Of a DNA stretch of 64,000 nt, positions 50,069 through 58,289 are shown piece by piece; position 1 is the first letter of the stretch; the number at the start of each line of letters is the position of its first letter. A model generated the notes under the pieces. That model was not told where the DNA came from, did not search any database, and saw nothing but the letters and a program-made list of their open reading frames with translations. The DNA is from SIG588 sp045654545 (lineage in GTDB: Bacteria > Bacillota > Clostridia > Oscillospirales > Acutalibacteraceae): contig JAZONO010000076.1 of the NCBI GenBank assembly GCA_045654545.1, positions 15,491 through 79,490 of the forward strand. The letters run 5' to 3'. The translations under genes were made by a program, and so were the position numbers.

Positions 50069-50758
50069 ATGCGTAACGATATTACCAGTATTCCCGTAAG
50101 CGAGGTGTTTGAACCGCGCGACGGCTGTCCTATTTGCCGCATGCGAGACCGTTTGGAAGAGCGTGTGGTGGAATATATCACCGGTGCGGCGATGATGGAA
50201 CCCGACGTGCGTGAAGATACCAACAAGCAAGGGTTTTGCATCACCCACTACCGTCAAATGCTCAAACGCCGCAATCGGTTGAGTGTGGCGTTGATGCTGG
50301 AAAGCCATCTGGCGGAAACCGAAAAGAAGGTGTTTGCCGGCTTGCCGCTTGTGGGCAAACGCACCACCAAACAGGTGCGTGCCGCCGAAAAAGCGGCGGA
50401 GAGCTGCTTTGTGTGCAGTCAGGTGGAATGGGGGATGGAGCGTATGCTCGCCACCGTTTGTCGGTTGTATGAGCAACAGAAGGATTTCCGCACCCTGTTT
50501 TCGGAACAGGAGTATCTGTGCTTGCCGCACTTTTCGCGTTTGGCGATTCCGGCCGGCGGCATGGATAAGCGGTGGCAACAGGAATTTTTGAAAGCGGCAT
50601 CGGCATTGTCGCGAAAATACATCACCGAATTGCGGCACGACGTGCACCATTTCACCGAGATGTTCGATTATCGCAACAACGGGGAAGACGCCGATTGGGG
50701 CAACGCCAAAGACTCCATTGAACGGGCGGTGGAATACCTCACTTCTCGTGAACCGTAA
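50069..50758 (+). CDS. DUF6062 family protein
   Basis: A 229-residue soluble protein with four cysteine pairs or singles: CPICRMRDRLEERVVEYITGAAMMEPDVREDTNKQGFC (C-x-x-C then C), SCFVCSQVEWGMERML (C-x-x-C) and EYLCLPHF. This is the pattern of DUF6062, seen widely in Clostridia and of unknown function. The cysteines look like two zinc- or redox-type sites. Start placed at the ATG after AAAGGTGG; a GTG 12 bases earlier is also possible. It has its own short transcript, preceded by an inverted repeat TGTAAAG/CTTTACA at about 50004-50026. Confidence 0.8.
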   Translation: MRNDITSIPVSEVFEPRDGCPICRMRDRLEERVVEYITGAAMMEPDVREDTNKQGFCITHYRQMLKRRNRLSVALMLESHLAETEKKVFAGLPLVGKRTTKQVRAAEKAAESCFVCSQVEWGMERMLATVCRLYEQQKDFRTLFSEQEYLCLPHFSRLAIPAGGMDKRWQQEFLKAASALSRKYITELRHDVHHFTEMFDYRNNGEDADWGNAKDSIERAVEYLTSREP

Positions 50759-50827
50759 CGGTTAGGGTTTGCACGCTCACCCTAGTGTAAAGGCTGAAGC
50801 ACTTACAAAATTTTTAAAGAAAACCTC

Positions 50828-50886
50828 TTGACAAAACACAGGTTTTCGTGTATAATGAGTTGTAAAGTTTTGCAACTTTACAACTC
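50828..50886 (+). promoter_or_regulatory. Promoter of the ylxM-ffh operon with a hairpin over the start site
   Basis: Perfect TTGACA at 50828, 17-base spacer, perfect TATAAT at 50851. GAGTTGTAAAGTT / AACTTTACAACTC, a 13-bp perfect inverted repeat, follows immediately at 50857-50886. Confidence 0.75.
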
Positions 50887-50917
50887 GTTTTATTTTACGG
50901 AAAAGGAGGGACCGTCG

Positions 50918-51280
50918 ATGGCCAAAAATATGGAGATTGCATTCCTGTTTGATTTCTACGGTGAGATGCTGACGGAAAAGCAACGGGACGTGATCGAACT
51001 GTATTATGAGGACGATCTGTCGCTGTCGGAGATTGCCGAAAACGAAGGAATCACTCGTCAGGGCGTGCGCGATTCCATTAAGCGTGCGGAAACGCAGCTT
51101 TTGGAAATGGAAGAGCGTTTAGGCTTGGCTAAACGGTTCCGCGAGATGCAGGAGGGCGTGGCGGCGATTCAGGATGCCGCCGACGACATCTATGCCATCA
51201 ACGAGCGGTTCGGTTATTCGCGGGAGATCAACGAACGTGTGCGCCGCATCCGTGAGTTGGCACAGCAACTGACGAAATAA
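50918..51280 (+). CDS. ylxM: YlxM-type putative helix-turn-helix protein, SRP-linked
   Basis: A 120-residue protein of the YlxM/UPF0122 family, similar to sigma region 4: MEIAFLFDFYGEMLTEKQRDVIELYYEDDLSLSEIAENEGITRQGVRDSIKRAETQLLEMEERL. It is almost always encoded just before ffh and has been reported to interact with the SRP pathway. Start MAKNMEIAFL set by AAAAGGAGGG; an upstream in-frame ATG lies within the -35 region. It is followed by ffh after 12 bases. Confidence 0.92.
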   Translation: MAKNMEIAFLFDFYGEMLTEKQRDVIELYYEDDLSLSEIAENEGITRQGVRDSIKRAETQLLEMEERLGLAKRFREMQEGVAAIQDAADDIYAINERFGYSREINERVRRIRELAQQLTK

Positions 51281-51292
51281 GGAGCGGTAACG

Positions 51293-52639
51293 GTGGCATT
51301 TGAAGGATTATCCGAAAAACTGTCTGCTGCTTTTAAACGGTTGCGTTCCAAAGGTAAGTTGAACGAGTCTGATGTCAAGGAAGCAATGCGCGAAGTGCGC
51401 TTGGCTTTGCTGGAAGCAGATGTCAACTATAAAGTGGCAAAAGACTTTACCGCAAAAGTGGCGGAACGCGCCGTCGGTGCGCAGGTGATGGAAAGCTTAA
51501 CACCTGCACAGATGGTGATCAAGATTGTCAACGAAGAGTTGACTGCGTTGATGGGCGGCGATGCCGCGTATTTGACGTCACCGGGTAGCCGTCCGCCGTG
51601 TATCGTGATGATGTGCGGCTTGCAGGGTGCCGGTAAAACGACCCATTCCGCCAAACTGGCGAAGATGCTGAAAGGACGTGGACACCGTCCGTTGCTGGTT
51701 GCGTGTGACATCTACCGTCCTGCGGCGATTCAACAGTTGCAGATAGTGGGCGAAAAGGCAGGTGTTCCCGTGTTCACCATGGGCACAGAAAACCCTGTGA
51801 AGATCGCGCAAAAGGCTATTTCCCACGCCAAGGATCACGGCAATGACTATGTGATTCTGGATACCGCCGGTCGCTTGCACATCGATGAGCAGTTGATGGA
51901 CGAGCTGAAAAACGTCAAAGCCACCGTATCTCCGCAGGAGATCTTGCTGGTGGTGGATGCCATGACCGGTCAGGATGCAGTGAACGCGGCGGCGGCGTTT
52001 AATGAGGCGCTCGGCATCACGGGCGTGATCTTGACGAAGCTCGATGGCGATACCCGCGGCGGTGCGGCACTTTCGGTGCGCGCGGTGACGGGACAACCGG
52101 TGAAATTCGCCGGTACGGGCGAAAAGCTGGATGACCTAGAGGTATTCCATCCCGGTCGCATGGCCTCACGTATCCTCGGTATGGGTGATGTGCTCTCTCT
52201 GATTGAAAAAGCGGAACAGCAGATCGATGAGAAGCAAGCGGAAGAACTGGCGCGGAAACTGGAACAGGATCGTTTCGACCTGAACGACATGCTGGATCAA
52301 TTCCGCCAGATCAAAAAGATGGGCAACATCAAAGGTCTTCTCGGGATGATTCCCGGTGTGGGCAAGCAAATGAAAGACGTGGAGATCGATGAACGGCAAT
52401 TTGACCGTGTGGAAGCGATCATCCTGTCGATGACCCCGGCAGAACGGGCAAAACCCGATATTCTGAACGCTTCGCGTCGCCGTCGCATTGCGGCCGGTTG
52501 CGGCATGAAGGTGGAAGATGTGAACCGCCTCATCAAGCAATACGACCAAATGCGTCAGATGATGAAGCAGATGAAGAAGATGGGCAACGGCAAGCGCGGT
52601 ATGCGCGGTATGCCGCATTTTCCCGGAATGCCGATGTAA
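51293..52639 (+). CDS. ffh: Signal recognition particle protein
   Basis: A 448-residue SRP54 GTPase that binds signal peptides and 4.5S/6S-type SRP RNA. N domain, then G domain with GLQGAGKTTHSAKL (P-loop), DIYRPAAIQQL, DTAGRL and TKLDGDTRGGAALSV. The Met-rich M domain is at the C-terminus (MLDQFRQIKKMGNIKGLLGMIPG ... QMRQMMKQMKKMG). Start GTG with AAGGAG. Core cell gene in the classic ylxM-ffh-rpsP-khpA-rimM-trmD order. No SRP RNA gene was recognised in the window. Confidence 0.97.
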   Translation: MAFEGLSEKLSAAFKRLRSKGKLNESDVKEAMREVRLALLEADVNYKVAKDFTAKVAERAVGAQVMESLTPAQMVIKIVNEELTALMGGDAAYLTSPGSRPPCIVMMCGLQGAGKTTHSAKLAKMLKGRGHRPLLVACDIYRPAAIQQLQIVGEKAGVPVFTMGTENPVKIAQKAISHAKDHGNDYVILDTAGRLHIDEQLMDELKNVKATVSPQEILLVVDAMTGQDAVNAAAAFNEALGITGVILTKLDGDTRGGAALSVRAVTGQPVKFAGTGEKLDDLEVFHPGRMASRILGMGDVLSLIEKAEQQIDEKQAEELARKLEQDRFDLNDMLDQFRQIKKMGNIKGLLGMIPGVGKQMKDVEIDERQFDRVEAIILSMTPAERAKPDILNASRRRRIAAGCGMKVEDVNRLIKQYDQMRQMMKQMKKMGNGKRGMRGMPHFPGMPM

Positions 52640-52711
52640 CAACGTATTCAATACCGCACAAGCGGATGGATAAAAACAATCATTTAAATTATTTTTTGGA
52701 GGTACCCTATC

Positions 52712-52951
52712 ATGGCAGTGAAAATCAGACTGCGCCGCATGGGCGCGAAGAAAGCTCCGTTCTATCGTATCGTGGTGGCGGATTCCCGCTATCCCCGTGA
52801 CGGTCGTTTCATCGAAGAGATCGGCTATTACAACCCGATGGAAGAACCCAAGGTTGTGAAAGTGGATGTCGAGAAGGCAAAGAAGTGGATCGACAACGGC
52901 GCTCAGCCGACCGATACGGTTCGCGATCTGCTCAAGCAGGCCGGAATCTGA
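52712..52951 (+). CDS. rpsP: 30S ribosomal protein S16
   Basis: A 79-residue ribosomal protein with the standard sequence (AVKIRLRRMGAKKAPFYRIVVADSRYPRDGRFIEEIGYYNPM). ATG with GGAGG. It is in the ffh operon. Confidence 0.98.
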   Translation: MAVKIRLRRMGAKKAPFYRIVVADSRYPRDGRFIEEIGYYNPMEEPKVVKVDVEKAKKWIDNGAQPTDTVRDLLKQAGI

Positions 52952-52983
52952 TCGTTTCGCATTTGGAAAGGACGGTACGTCGT

Positions 52984-53217
52984 ATGAAAGACTTGCTGTT
53001 GACCATTGCGAAGGGCTTGGTTGAAAACCCGGATGCCGTCACGGTGGAAGAGGAATCTTCTGCGGATGACGGTGCCGTCGTGTTGCATCTGCACGTGGCG
53101 GAAGAGGATATGGGACGCGTGATCGGTAAACAAGGGCGCATTGCGAAAGCGATGCGCACGGTGATGCGTGCCGCGGCCACCCGTCAGGATGTCAAAGTGT
53201 CGGTGGAAATCGATTGA
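52984..53217 (+). CDS. khpA: KH-domain RNA-binding protein
   Basis: A 77-residue KhpA (YlqC) protein. MKDLLLTIAKGLVENPDAVTV is followed by a KH fold with the GRVIGKQGRIAKAMRTVMRAAA loop (G-x-x-G = GKQG). With KhpB it binds many RNAs and influences cell division and elongation. The start is set by AAAGGACGG. A terminator-like stem follows directly, so some transcription probably stops before rimM. Confidence 0.95.
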   Translation: MKDLLLTIAKGLVENPDAVTVEEESSADDGAVVLHLHVAEEDMGRVIGKQGRIAKAMRTVMRAAATRQDVKVSVEID

Positions 53218-53220
53218 TAA

Positions 53221-53245
53221 AAAGCGGGCGAAAGCCCGCTTTTTT
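53221..53245 (+). terminator. Intra-operon terminator between khpA and rimM
   Basis: Stem AAGCGGGC / GCCCGCTT with a GAAA loop and a T-run. It would reduce rimM-trmD expression relative to ffh-rpsP-khpA. Confidence 0.8.
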
Positions 53246-53264
53246 CACAGGAAGGAGAATGTTC

Positions 53265-53774
53265 GTGCCGAAAAAGAGATATTTGGAGGCGGGGGAAGTG
53301 GTGAGCACCCACGGCGTGCGCGGTGAAATGCGTGTGCAACCGTGGTGCGACAGTCCCGAAATGCTTTCCAAGTTGCGCACGTTATACTGGGATGCCGAAG
53401 GCAAGCAAGCGGTGCGTGTCAAATCACGTCCGCACAAGACGTTGGCGCTCGTGAAAGCGGAAGGGATCGATACCGTGCAGGATGCGGCGGCTCATCGTGG
53501 GCATATACTGTATTTGGATCGCCGCGACGTGAAACTGCCCAAAGGACAGTATTTTATTTGCGATCTGATCGGTTGCCGCGTGACGGATGTGGACACGGGG
53601 GAGACCTACGGCAGGTTGACCGATGTGAGCGCCACCGGTGCGAACGACGTCTATCACATGGATTGCAACGGACGCGAGGTGCTGATTCCCGTTATCCCGT
53701 CGGTCGTGATCGAGGTGGATGTTGACGGCGAAGAGGTGCGCATTCGTCCTTTGGAGGGATTGTTTGACCTATGA
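53265..53774 (+). CDS. rimM: Ribosome maturation factor
   Basis: A 169-residue RimM. N-terminal VSTHGVRGEMRVQPWCDSPEML (RimM barrel), then a PRC-barrel domain (GQYFICDLIGCRVTDVDTGETYGRLTDVSATGANDVYHM ... IPVIPSVVIEVDVDGEEVRI). It helps 16S rRNA processing and binds S19. The GTG start is preferred to an ATG two codons earlier because AAGGAG is at proper distance from the GTG. It overlaps trmD by four bases. Confidence 0.95.
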   Translation: MPKKRYLEAGEVVSTHGVRGEMRVQPWCDSPEMLSKLRTLYWDAEGKQAVRVKSRPHKTLALVKAEGIDTVQDAAAHRGHILYLDRRDVKLPKGQYFICDLIGCRVTDVDTGETYGRLTDVSATGANDVYHMDCNGREVLIPVIPSVVIEVDVDGEEVRIRPLEGLFDL

Positions 53775-54523
53775 GGATCGACTTTTTGACCTTGTTTCCC
53801 GAAATGTGTGAAGCGGTAATGAGCGAAAGCATCATCGGTCGTGCCCGTGCCAAGGGGGCGCTGGAGGTGCATTGCCACCAAATTCGGGACTACACGCTGA
53901 ACAAACAAAAACAGGTGGACGACTATCCCTATGGTGGCGGTATGGGTATGGTGCTGTTTCCGCAACCCATTGCCGATTGCTTCCGCGCGGTGTGCGAACA
54001 AACGGGGACGCGTCCGCATCTTGTGTATATGTCGCCGCAAGGGGCGGTGCTCACACAGCAACGCGCCAAAGAACTGGCGCAGCTGCCGCATTTGTGCATC
54101 CTTTGTGGGCATTATGAGGGTGTGGATGAACGTGTGCTGGATGCGTTGGTGGATGAACAGATCTCCATTGGCGACTATGTGTTAACGGGCGGCGAATTGC
54201 CCGGTTTGGTGCTGGCGGATTGTGTGGCGCGGTTAACCCCCGGCGTATTGTCGGATGAGGAGTGTTTCACCGATGAAAGCCACTATTCGGGATTGCTGGA
54301 ATATCCGCAGTACACCCGCCCTGCCGTGTGGGAAGAGCGTGAAGTACCCGAGATCTTGCTCAGCGGTCACCACGAAAATATCCGCAAATGGCGGCGCGAG
54401 CAAGCAATTCGCCGCACGTTTGAGCACCGTCCCGATATGTTAAAAGCGGCCGAACTCACCGAAAAAGAACGCGCGATGGTGGCCGAGTGGGAACGGGAAC
54501 GCGACGGGAAAGAGACGGAATAA
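53771..54523 (+). CDS. trmD: tRNA (guanine-N1-)-methyltransferase
   Basis: A 250-residue SPOUT methyltransferase making m1G37 in tRNAs that read CNN codons. Marks are MRIDFLTLFPEMCEAVMSESIIGRAR, PYGGGMGMV, the knotted cofactor site ILCGHYEGVDERVLDALVDEQISIGDYVLTGGELPGLVL and the C-terminal RRTFEHRPDML. ATG overlaps the rimM stop. The usual next gene, rplS (ribosomal protein L19), is not there. Confidence 0.97.
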   Translation: MRIDFLTLFPEMCEAVMSESIIGRARAKGALEVHCHQIRDYTLNKQKQVDDYPYGGGMGMVLFPQPIADCFRAVCEQTGTRPHLVYMSPQGAVLTQQRAKELAQLPHLCILCGHYEGVDERVLDALVDEQISIGDYVLTGGELPGLVLADCVARLTPGVLSDEECFTDESHYSGLLEYPQYTRPAVWEEREVPEILLSGHHENIRKWRREQAIRRTFEHRPDMLKAAELTEKERAMVAEWERERDGKETE

Positions 54524-54641
54524 CACGTTTTTCTTTCCAAAGAGATATGGTAGTTTTCACAAATCCGAGTTTGCATTTTTGGTCAAAATAGGGCAGAGAA
54601 CCAAAAATTCCGTTTTTGGCGACGAAAATTGGCAAACGCGA

Positions 54642-54669
54642 TTGACGAATCAATTATTTGTGGTATAAT
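54642..54669 (+). promoter_or_regulatory. Promoter of the HPr gene
   Basis: TTGACG, 16-base spacer, perfect TATAAT, 77 bases before the start. Confidence 0.65.
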
Positions 54670-54746
54670 ATAAAGCAACATACTACATTTAGAAACTTTG
54701 TGCTCAGGCGGGTAACACCGTCTTGAAACGGGAGGAGACTTTTTTC

Positions 54747-55010
54747 ATGTTTGTGAAAGATGTTGTGGTCCAAAATCAGGTCGGTTTGCATGCACGTCCT
54801 GCCACGTTCTTTATTCAGAAGGCGAATGAATTTAAGTCGTCCATCTGGGTGGAAAAGGAAGAGCGCCGCGTGAATGCCAAGAGCTTGCTTGGCGTTCTGT
54901 CGCTCGGCATCATCGGCGGCACCCCCATCCGTATCATTGCGGACGGTGCGGATGAGCAGAATGCGGTGAACGCATTGGTGGCGTTGGTGGAGTCCGGCTT
55001 CGCTGAATAA
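54747..55010 (+). CDS. HPr-family phosphocarrier protein
   Basis: An 87-residue HPr. The active histidine is in VGLHARPATFF (near residue 15), with the regulatory serine in NAKSLLGVLSLGI (Ser46 equivalent). If it is the PTS HPr, His15 carries phosphate from enzyme I and Ser46 phosphorylation by HprK controls catabolite repression. Both sites are intact, so it is HPr and not Crh. The start MFVKDVVVQN is set by family length; GGGAGG lies slightly far upstream. Enzyme I is not adjacent. Confidence 0.9.
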   Translation: MFVKDVVVQNQVGLHARPATFFIQKANEFKSSIWVEKEERRVNAKSLLGVLSLGIIGGTPIRIIADGADEQNAVNALVALVESGFAE

Positions 55011-55020
55011 TCAACAAACA

Positions 55021-55056
55021 AAGCGGTGTGATTGGTTTCGATCACACCGCTTTTCA
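55021..55056 (+). terminator. Terminator of the HPr gene
   Basis: Stem AAGCGGTGTGAT / ATCACACCGCTT with an eight-base loop and T-run. Confidence 0.85.
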
Positions 55057-55078
55057 TTTACTGTTACACACCGAAAAT

Positions 55079-55109
55079 ACAAAACCCACTCTCGTGAGAG
55101 AGTGGGTTA
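55079..55109 (-). terminator. Terminator of rpmB
   Basis: Minus-strand stem AACCCACTCTC / GAGAGTGGGTT followed by TTTTG. Confidence 0.75.
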
Positions 55110-55131
55110 CTTTTGTATGCGAGACACCCGA

Positions 55132-55320
55132 TTACACCGCGCGGGTAACCTTACCGGAACGCAGGCAACGCGTGCAGGCATTCACCCGTTTGGGGGAGCC
55201 GGCGACGATTGCTTTAACACGCTTCACATTGGGCTTCCAGGTACGGTTGGAACGTCTGTGAGAGTGGGAGACGTTGTTACCGAACACGATCGCTTTACCG
55301 CAGAAATCACACTTAGCCAT
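55132..55320 (-). CDS. rpmB: 50S ribosomal protein L28, zinc-binding form
   Basis: A 62-residue L28 with two C-x-x-C pairs (AKCDFCGKAIVFGNNVSHSHRRSNR and VNACTRCLRSGKV), so it is the zinc-binding version. The rest is standard (TWKPNVKRVKAIV). ATG with AAAGGAGGTG. It is alone on the minus strand with its own promoter and terminator. Confidence 0.97.
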   Translation of the reverse strand: MAKCDFCGKAIVFGNNVSHSHRRSNRTWKPNVKRVKAIVAGSPKRVNACTRCLRSGKVTRAV

Positions 55321-55367
55321 TGCTTCTGCACCTCCTTTGAAACCAGCAAATAAATTGCAACAGAGGT

Positions 55368-55396
55368 ATCATAACAGATTTTGCGCAGAAATGCAA
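55368..55396 (-). promoter_or_regulatory. Promoter of rpmB
   Basis: Minus strand: TTGCAT, 17-base spacer, TATGAT, 48 bases before the start codon. Confidence 0.65.
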
Positions 55397-55477
55397 GTGT
55401 TTTTTTCGCCTTTTTCAATGTTTTTCGAAAAGTTGTAAAAAAAGTGCAAATTCTGTGTATTTTCTGGCGTTTGAACC

Positions 55478-55506
55478 TTGTAATTTGCGGCATAATCCTT
55501 TATACT
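55478..55506 (+). promoter_or_regulatory. Promoter of the M50-scpAB-gerW transcription unit
   Basis: TTGTAA, 17-base spacer, TATACT, 32 bases before the protease start. Confidence 0.6.
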
Positions 55507-55537
55507 ATAATAGAATATATCAAAAGGAGAAACCGGA

Positions 55538-56248
55538 ATGCTGTGGTCTGTCTTGGGCGGTAACGTCGGCTCGTTTACTGAACTGCTGTTTTTACTGCTC
55601 GGTTATCTCATCCTGCTCGGCGTGATGATGCCGCTGCACGAAGCGGCGCATGCGTGGGCGGCGGTGAAACTGGGCGATAACACGCCGCGTTGGAGCGGTC
55701 GTCTCACGTTGAATCCGCTGGCGCATATCGATCCGCTCGGATCGCTCATGATCCTACTGTTCGGTATCGGGTATGCCAAACCCGTGCCGGTGAATCCCTA
55801 TAATTTCCGCAACCGCCGACGGGATATGGCGCTGACGGCGCTTTCAGGACCGCTGTCCAACTTGTTAATGGCATTTGTCAGCGTGGGCATTTTCCGTGTG
55901 ATCCTCACGGTCAGCGGTGAAGGGCTGTACGCTATGGGCGGCAGTATCTACTACACCGATGAAGCGGTGCTGTATGCCTATTTGATTTTGATCGGCGTGT
56001 TTGCACGGGTGAATATTGCGCTTGCGGTGTTCAACTTGTTACCGTTGCCGCCGCTGGACGGATCGCGTATTTTTGGGGCACTGTTTCCGCCGCGCTGGAC
56101 GTATTGGATGGATCAGTACCACCAATACGTGCGCTTGGCTGTATTGCTGTTGGTGGTGACGGGCGCATTGAGCGTGCCGCTCTCGTTTTTGCAGAGTGTG
56201 GTGGGCAATGCTATGTGTTTGGTGTTTCGGTTACCGAGTTTGTTTTAA
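55538..56248 (+). CDS. Site-2-protease family (M50) membrane protein
   Basis: A 236-residue, five-to-six-helix intramembrane metalloprotease of the short YwhC-like type. The zinc motif is HEAAH in MPLHEAAHAWAAVKLGD near residue 35. The third ligand region is NLLPLPPLDGSRIFGALFP near residue 170, with NPLAHIDPLGSLMILLFGIGYAKPVPVNPYNF and TALSGPLSNLLMAF between. Such genes often lead the scpA-scpB operon in Clostridia. The substrate is unknown. Begins a tight six-gene run. ATG with AAAGGAG. Confidence 0.9.
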   Translation: MLWSVLGGNVGSFTELLFLLLGYLILLGVMMPLHEAAHAWAAVKLGDNTPRWSGRLTLNPLAHIDPLGSLMILLFGIGYAKPVPVNPYNFRNRRRDMALTALSGPLSNLLMAFVSVGIFRVILTVSGEGLYAMGGSIYYTDEAVLYAYLILIGVFARVNIALAVFNLLPLPPLDGSRIFGALFPPRWTYWMDQYHQYVRLAVLLLVVTGALSVPLSFLQSVVGNAMCLVFRLPSLF

Positions 56249-56260
56249 GGAGTTTGTCGG

Positions 56261-57028
56261 ATGGATGTCATATCCTACAAGGTGGGCGGATTTGAAGGTC
56301 CGCTTGACCTGCTGTTGCACTTGTTGCAAAAGAATAAATTGAATATTTACGACATCCCCATTGCCGAAGTGTTGGAACAATATATGGATGCCATCCGCGA
56401 AATGCAGGAAGCAGACATGGAAGTGGCTTCGGAGTTTTTGGAAATGGCGGCACGCTTGGTGCAGATGAAGTCGTATATGTTGCTTCCGAAGCACGATGAA
56501 GAAGCGGAGGAGATGCGTGCACAGTTGACGGGTGAGTTGATTGAATATCAACTGTGCCAAGAAGCGGCACGCCGTTTGGCGACACAGGCGGTGGGCGGCG
56601 ACTTGTTTGTGCGTGAGCCGGACGAGCCGGAACCCGATCCGATGTACCGTCGTACTCACCTGCCACAGGAGATCTTGGAGGCATATTATGCGGCAGCAGG
56701 GCGCGGCAAGCGGCATCAACCTCCTCCCGTGCAGGCATTCAGCGGAGTGATTTCGCGCAAGATTGTGTCGGTTTCGTCCAAAATCGTGTACGTTCTGCGC
56801 CGCTTGCGTGATCGCACCGCTTTGTCCTACCGTTCGTTGTATGACGGTGCCAAAAGCCGTTCGGATCTGGTGGCCACCTTCTTGGCGGTGCTGGAACTGA
56901 TCAAAGCGAACCGTATTCGTGTGGATGGCGAAGGGGAAGAACAGACGGTGCACGTCGGCAGTGTCACGGGGGATGACGATATTCCGCTCACCGTGACGGG
57001 CGAAGAATCTATTGTGACTGAGGGATAA
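56261..57028 (+). CDS. scpA: Segregation and condensation protein A
   Basis: A 255-residue kleisin that bridges SMC heads. N-terminal KVGGFEGPLDLLLHLLQKNKLNIYDIPIAEVLEQY, middle FLEMAARLVQMKSYMLLPK, and the C-terminal winged helix (LVATFLAVLELIKANRIRV). ATG with AAGGAG, 12 bases after the protease gene. It forms a complex with ScpB and SMC (not in this window). Confidence 0.96.
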   Translation: MDVISYKVGGFEGPLDLLLHLLQKNKLNIYDIPIAEVLEQYMDAIREMQEADMEVASEFLEMAARLVQMKSYMLLPKHDEEAEEMRAQLTGELIEYQLCQEAARRLATQAVGGDLFVREPDEPEPDPMYRRTHLPQEILEAYYAAAGRGKRHQPPPVQAFSGVISRKIVSVSSKIVYVLRRLRDRTALSYRSLYDGAKSRSDLVATFLAVLELIKANRIRVDGEGEEQTVHVGSVTGDDDIPLTVTGEESIVTEG

Positions 57029-57033
57029 GTGAT

Positions 57034-57630
57034 ATGGAAATCAAACGATATCAAGCGGCACTGGAAGCGGTGTTGTTTGCCAGCGGCGAGCCGGTTTCGT
57101 TGGAACGGTTGGCGGCGGCGCTGGAAGTGGATGTGGAGGATGCCGAACGCTTGGCGGAAGATCTGGCACAGGATTACCGCACGCGTGAAGGCGGACTGAC
57201 AATCCTGCGACTGGACGACAGTTATCAGATGTGCTCCAAACGGGATTTTGCTCCCTACATACGCCGTGCGATGGAGATTCGCCGCAACACGCCGTTGTCG
57301 CAGGCTGCCATGGAAGTGCTGGCAATCGTGGCGTATAACCAGCCGGTCACCAAAGCAGTGATCGAGCAGGTGCGCGGTGTGGATTGCAGTGCGGTGTTGC
57401 AGGGCTTGCAACAAAAAGGTCTGGTGGAAGAAAAAGGACGTCTGGAACTGCCCGGTCGTCCGTTGCTCTATGGCACGACGGTGCATTTCCTGCGTTGTTT
57501 CGGCGTTTCCAAACTGGAGGAGTTGCCGCCGCTTCCGCAAAAGGAAGGCAGTGACCAAGTAGAGGTCGAAGAACCGACGCTGGATGAGATGATCCGCGAA
57601 AATGAAGAGCAGGCGGCGAACTTGACGTGA
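57034..57630 (+). CDS. scpB: Segregation and condensation protein B
   Basis: A 198-residue protein with two winged helices that binds ScpA. Marks are YQAALEAVLFASGEPVSLERLAAAL, GGLTILRLDDSYQMCSKRDFAPYIRRAMEIRRNTPLSQAAMEVLAIVAYNQPVTKAVIEQVRGVDCSAVLQGLQQKGLVEEKGRLELPGRPLLYGTT. Five-base gap after scpA. Its stop overlaps the next start. Confidence 0.96.
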   Translation: MEIKRYQAALEAVLFASGEPVSLERLAAALEVDVEDAERLAEDLAQDYRTREGGLTILRLDDSYQMCSKRDFAPYIRRAMEIRRNTPLSQAAMEVLAIVAYNQPVTKAVIEQVRGVDCSAVLQGLQQKGLVEEKGRLELPGRPLLYGTTVHFLRCFGVSKLEELPPLPQKEGSDQVEVEEPTLDEMIRENEEQAANLT

Positions 57631-58289
57631 TCGCTTTGTACATTCTGCTTGGACTGTTGCTGTTGCTTATGTTGCCGATCGGTGTCCGTTTTCGCTTTCA
57701 CGGCGAGGGGCGGCTGGTGATACGCTATGCAGGGATTCCCGTGTATACCTATTCCTCTGCCGATGAGAAGGAAGCGCACAAGCCGAAAGAGAAAACGCAA
57801 AAAAGCGACAAGAAGAAGGCAAAACGCCAAAAGGAAGAGAAGGAAAATCCCGTAAAACAGGTGATCGCTCAACTGAAAGAAGAGGGGATCTTCGGGGTCG
57901 TGGAACTGGTGAAAGAGGTGACACACCTTGCGAGCGGTACCATGCGCCGCCTGTTTCGCTGCTTGCATTTCGGGCATTGTGTTGTCGGCATGGAATGCGG
58001 TGGTGGGGAAGCGGCGGATATTGCATTGAAATACGGGAAACTCTCGGGACCGCTGTATTCTTTACGCACCTTGTTGCTTTCGCATTTGCGTATTCGCCGC
58101 TTAGATTGGGATGTTCACCCCAACTTCTTGGCGGAAAAGGATACGGTGACGGTGGATGTGCGACTGCACGCCTATCCGTTGGCGTTACTGGGTTGGGGCC
58201 TGCGCACCGCCCTTTCGGCACTTTGTATGTTTATGCGGTTTTCAAATAAAAAAGGTAAGGATGGTAAAGATGGAAAAGAAAGTCAGTGA
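57627..58289 (+). CDS. DUF2953 family protein
   Basis: A 220-residue protein with an N-terminal membrane helix (ALYILLGLLLLLMLPIGVRF), a Lys/Glu-rich linker (EKEAHKPKEKTQKSDKKKAKRQKEEKENPVKQ) and a DUF2953-like outer or peripheral domain (HCVVGMECGGGEAADIALKYGKLSGPLYSLRTLLLSHLRIRRLDWDVHPNFLAEKDTVTVDVRL). The family is linked to sporulation by its constant place before gerW (ytfJ). The GTG start overlaps the scpB stop. Function not established. Confidence 0.85.
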   Translation: MIALYILLGLLLLLMLPIGVRFRFHGEGRLVIRYAGIPVYTYSSADEKEAHKPKEKTQKSDKKKAKRQKEEKENPVKQVIAQLKEEGIFGVVELVKEVTHLASGTMRRLFRCLHFGHCVVGMECGGGEAADIALKYGKLSGPLYSLRTLLLSHLRIRRLDWDVHPNFLAEKDTVTVDVRLHAYPLALLGWGLRTALSALCMFMRFSNKKGKDGKDGKESQ

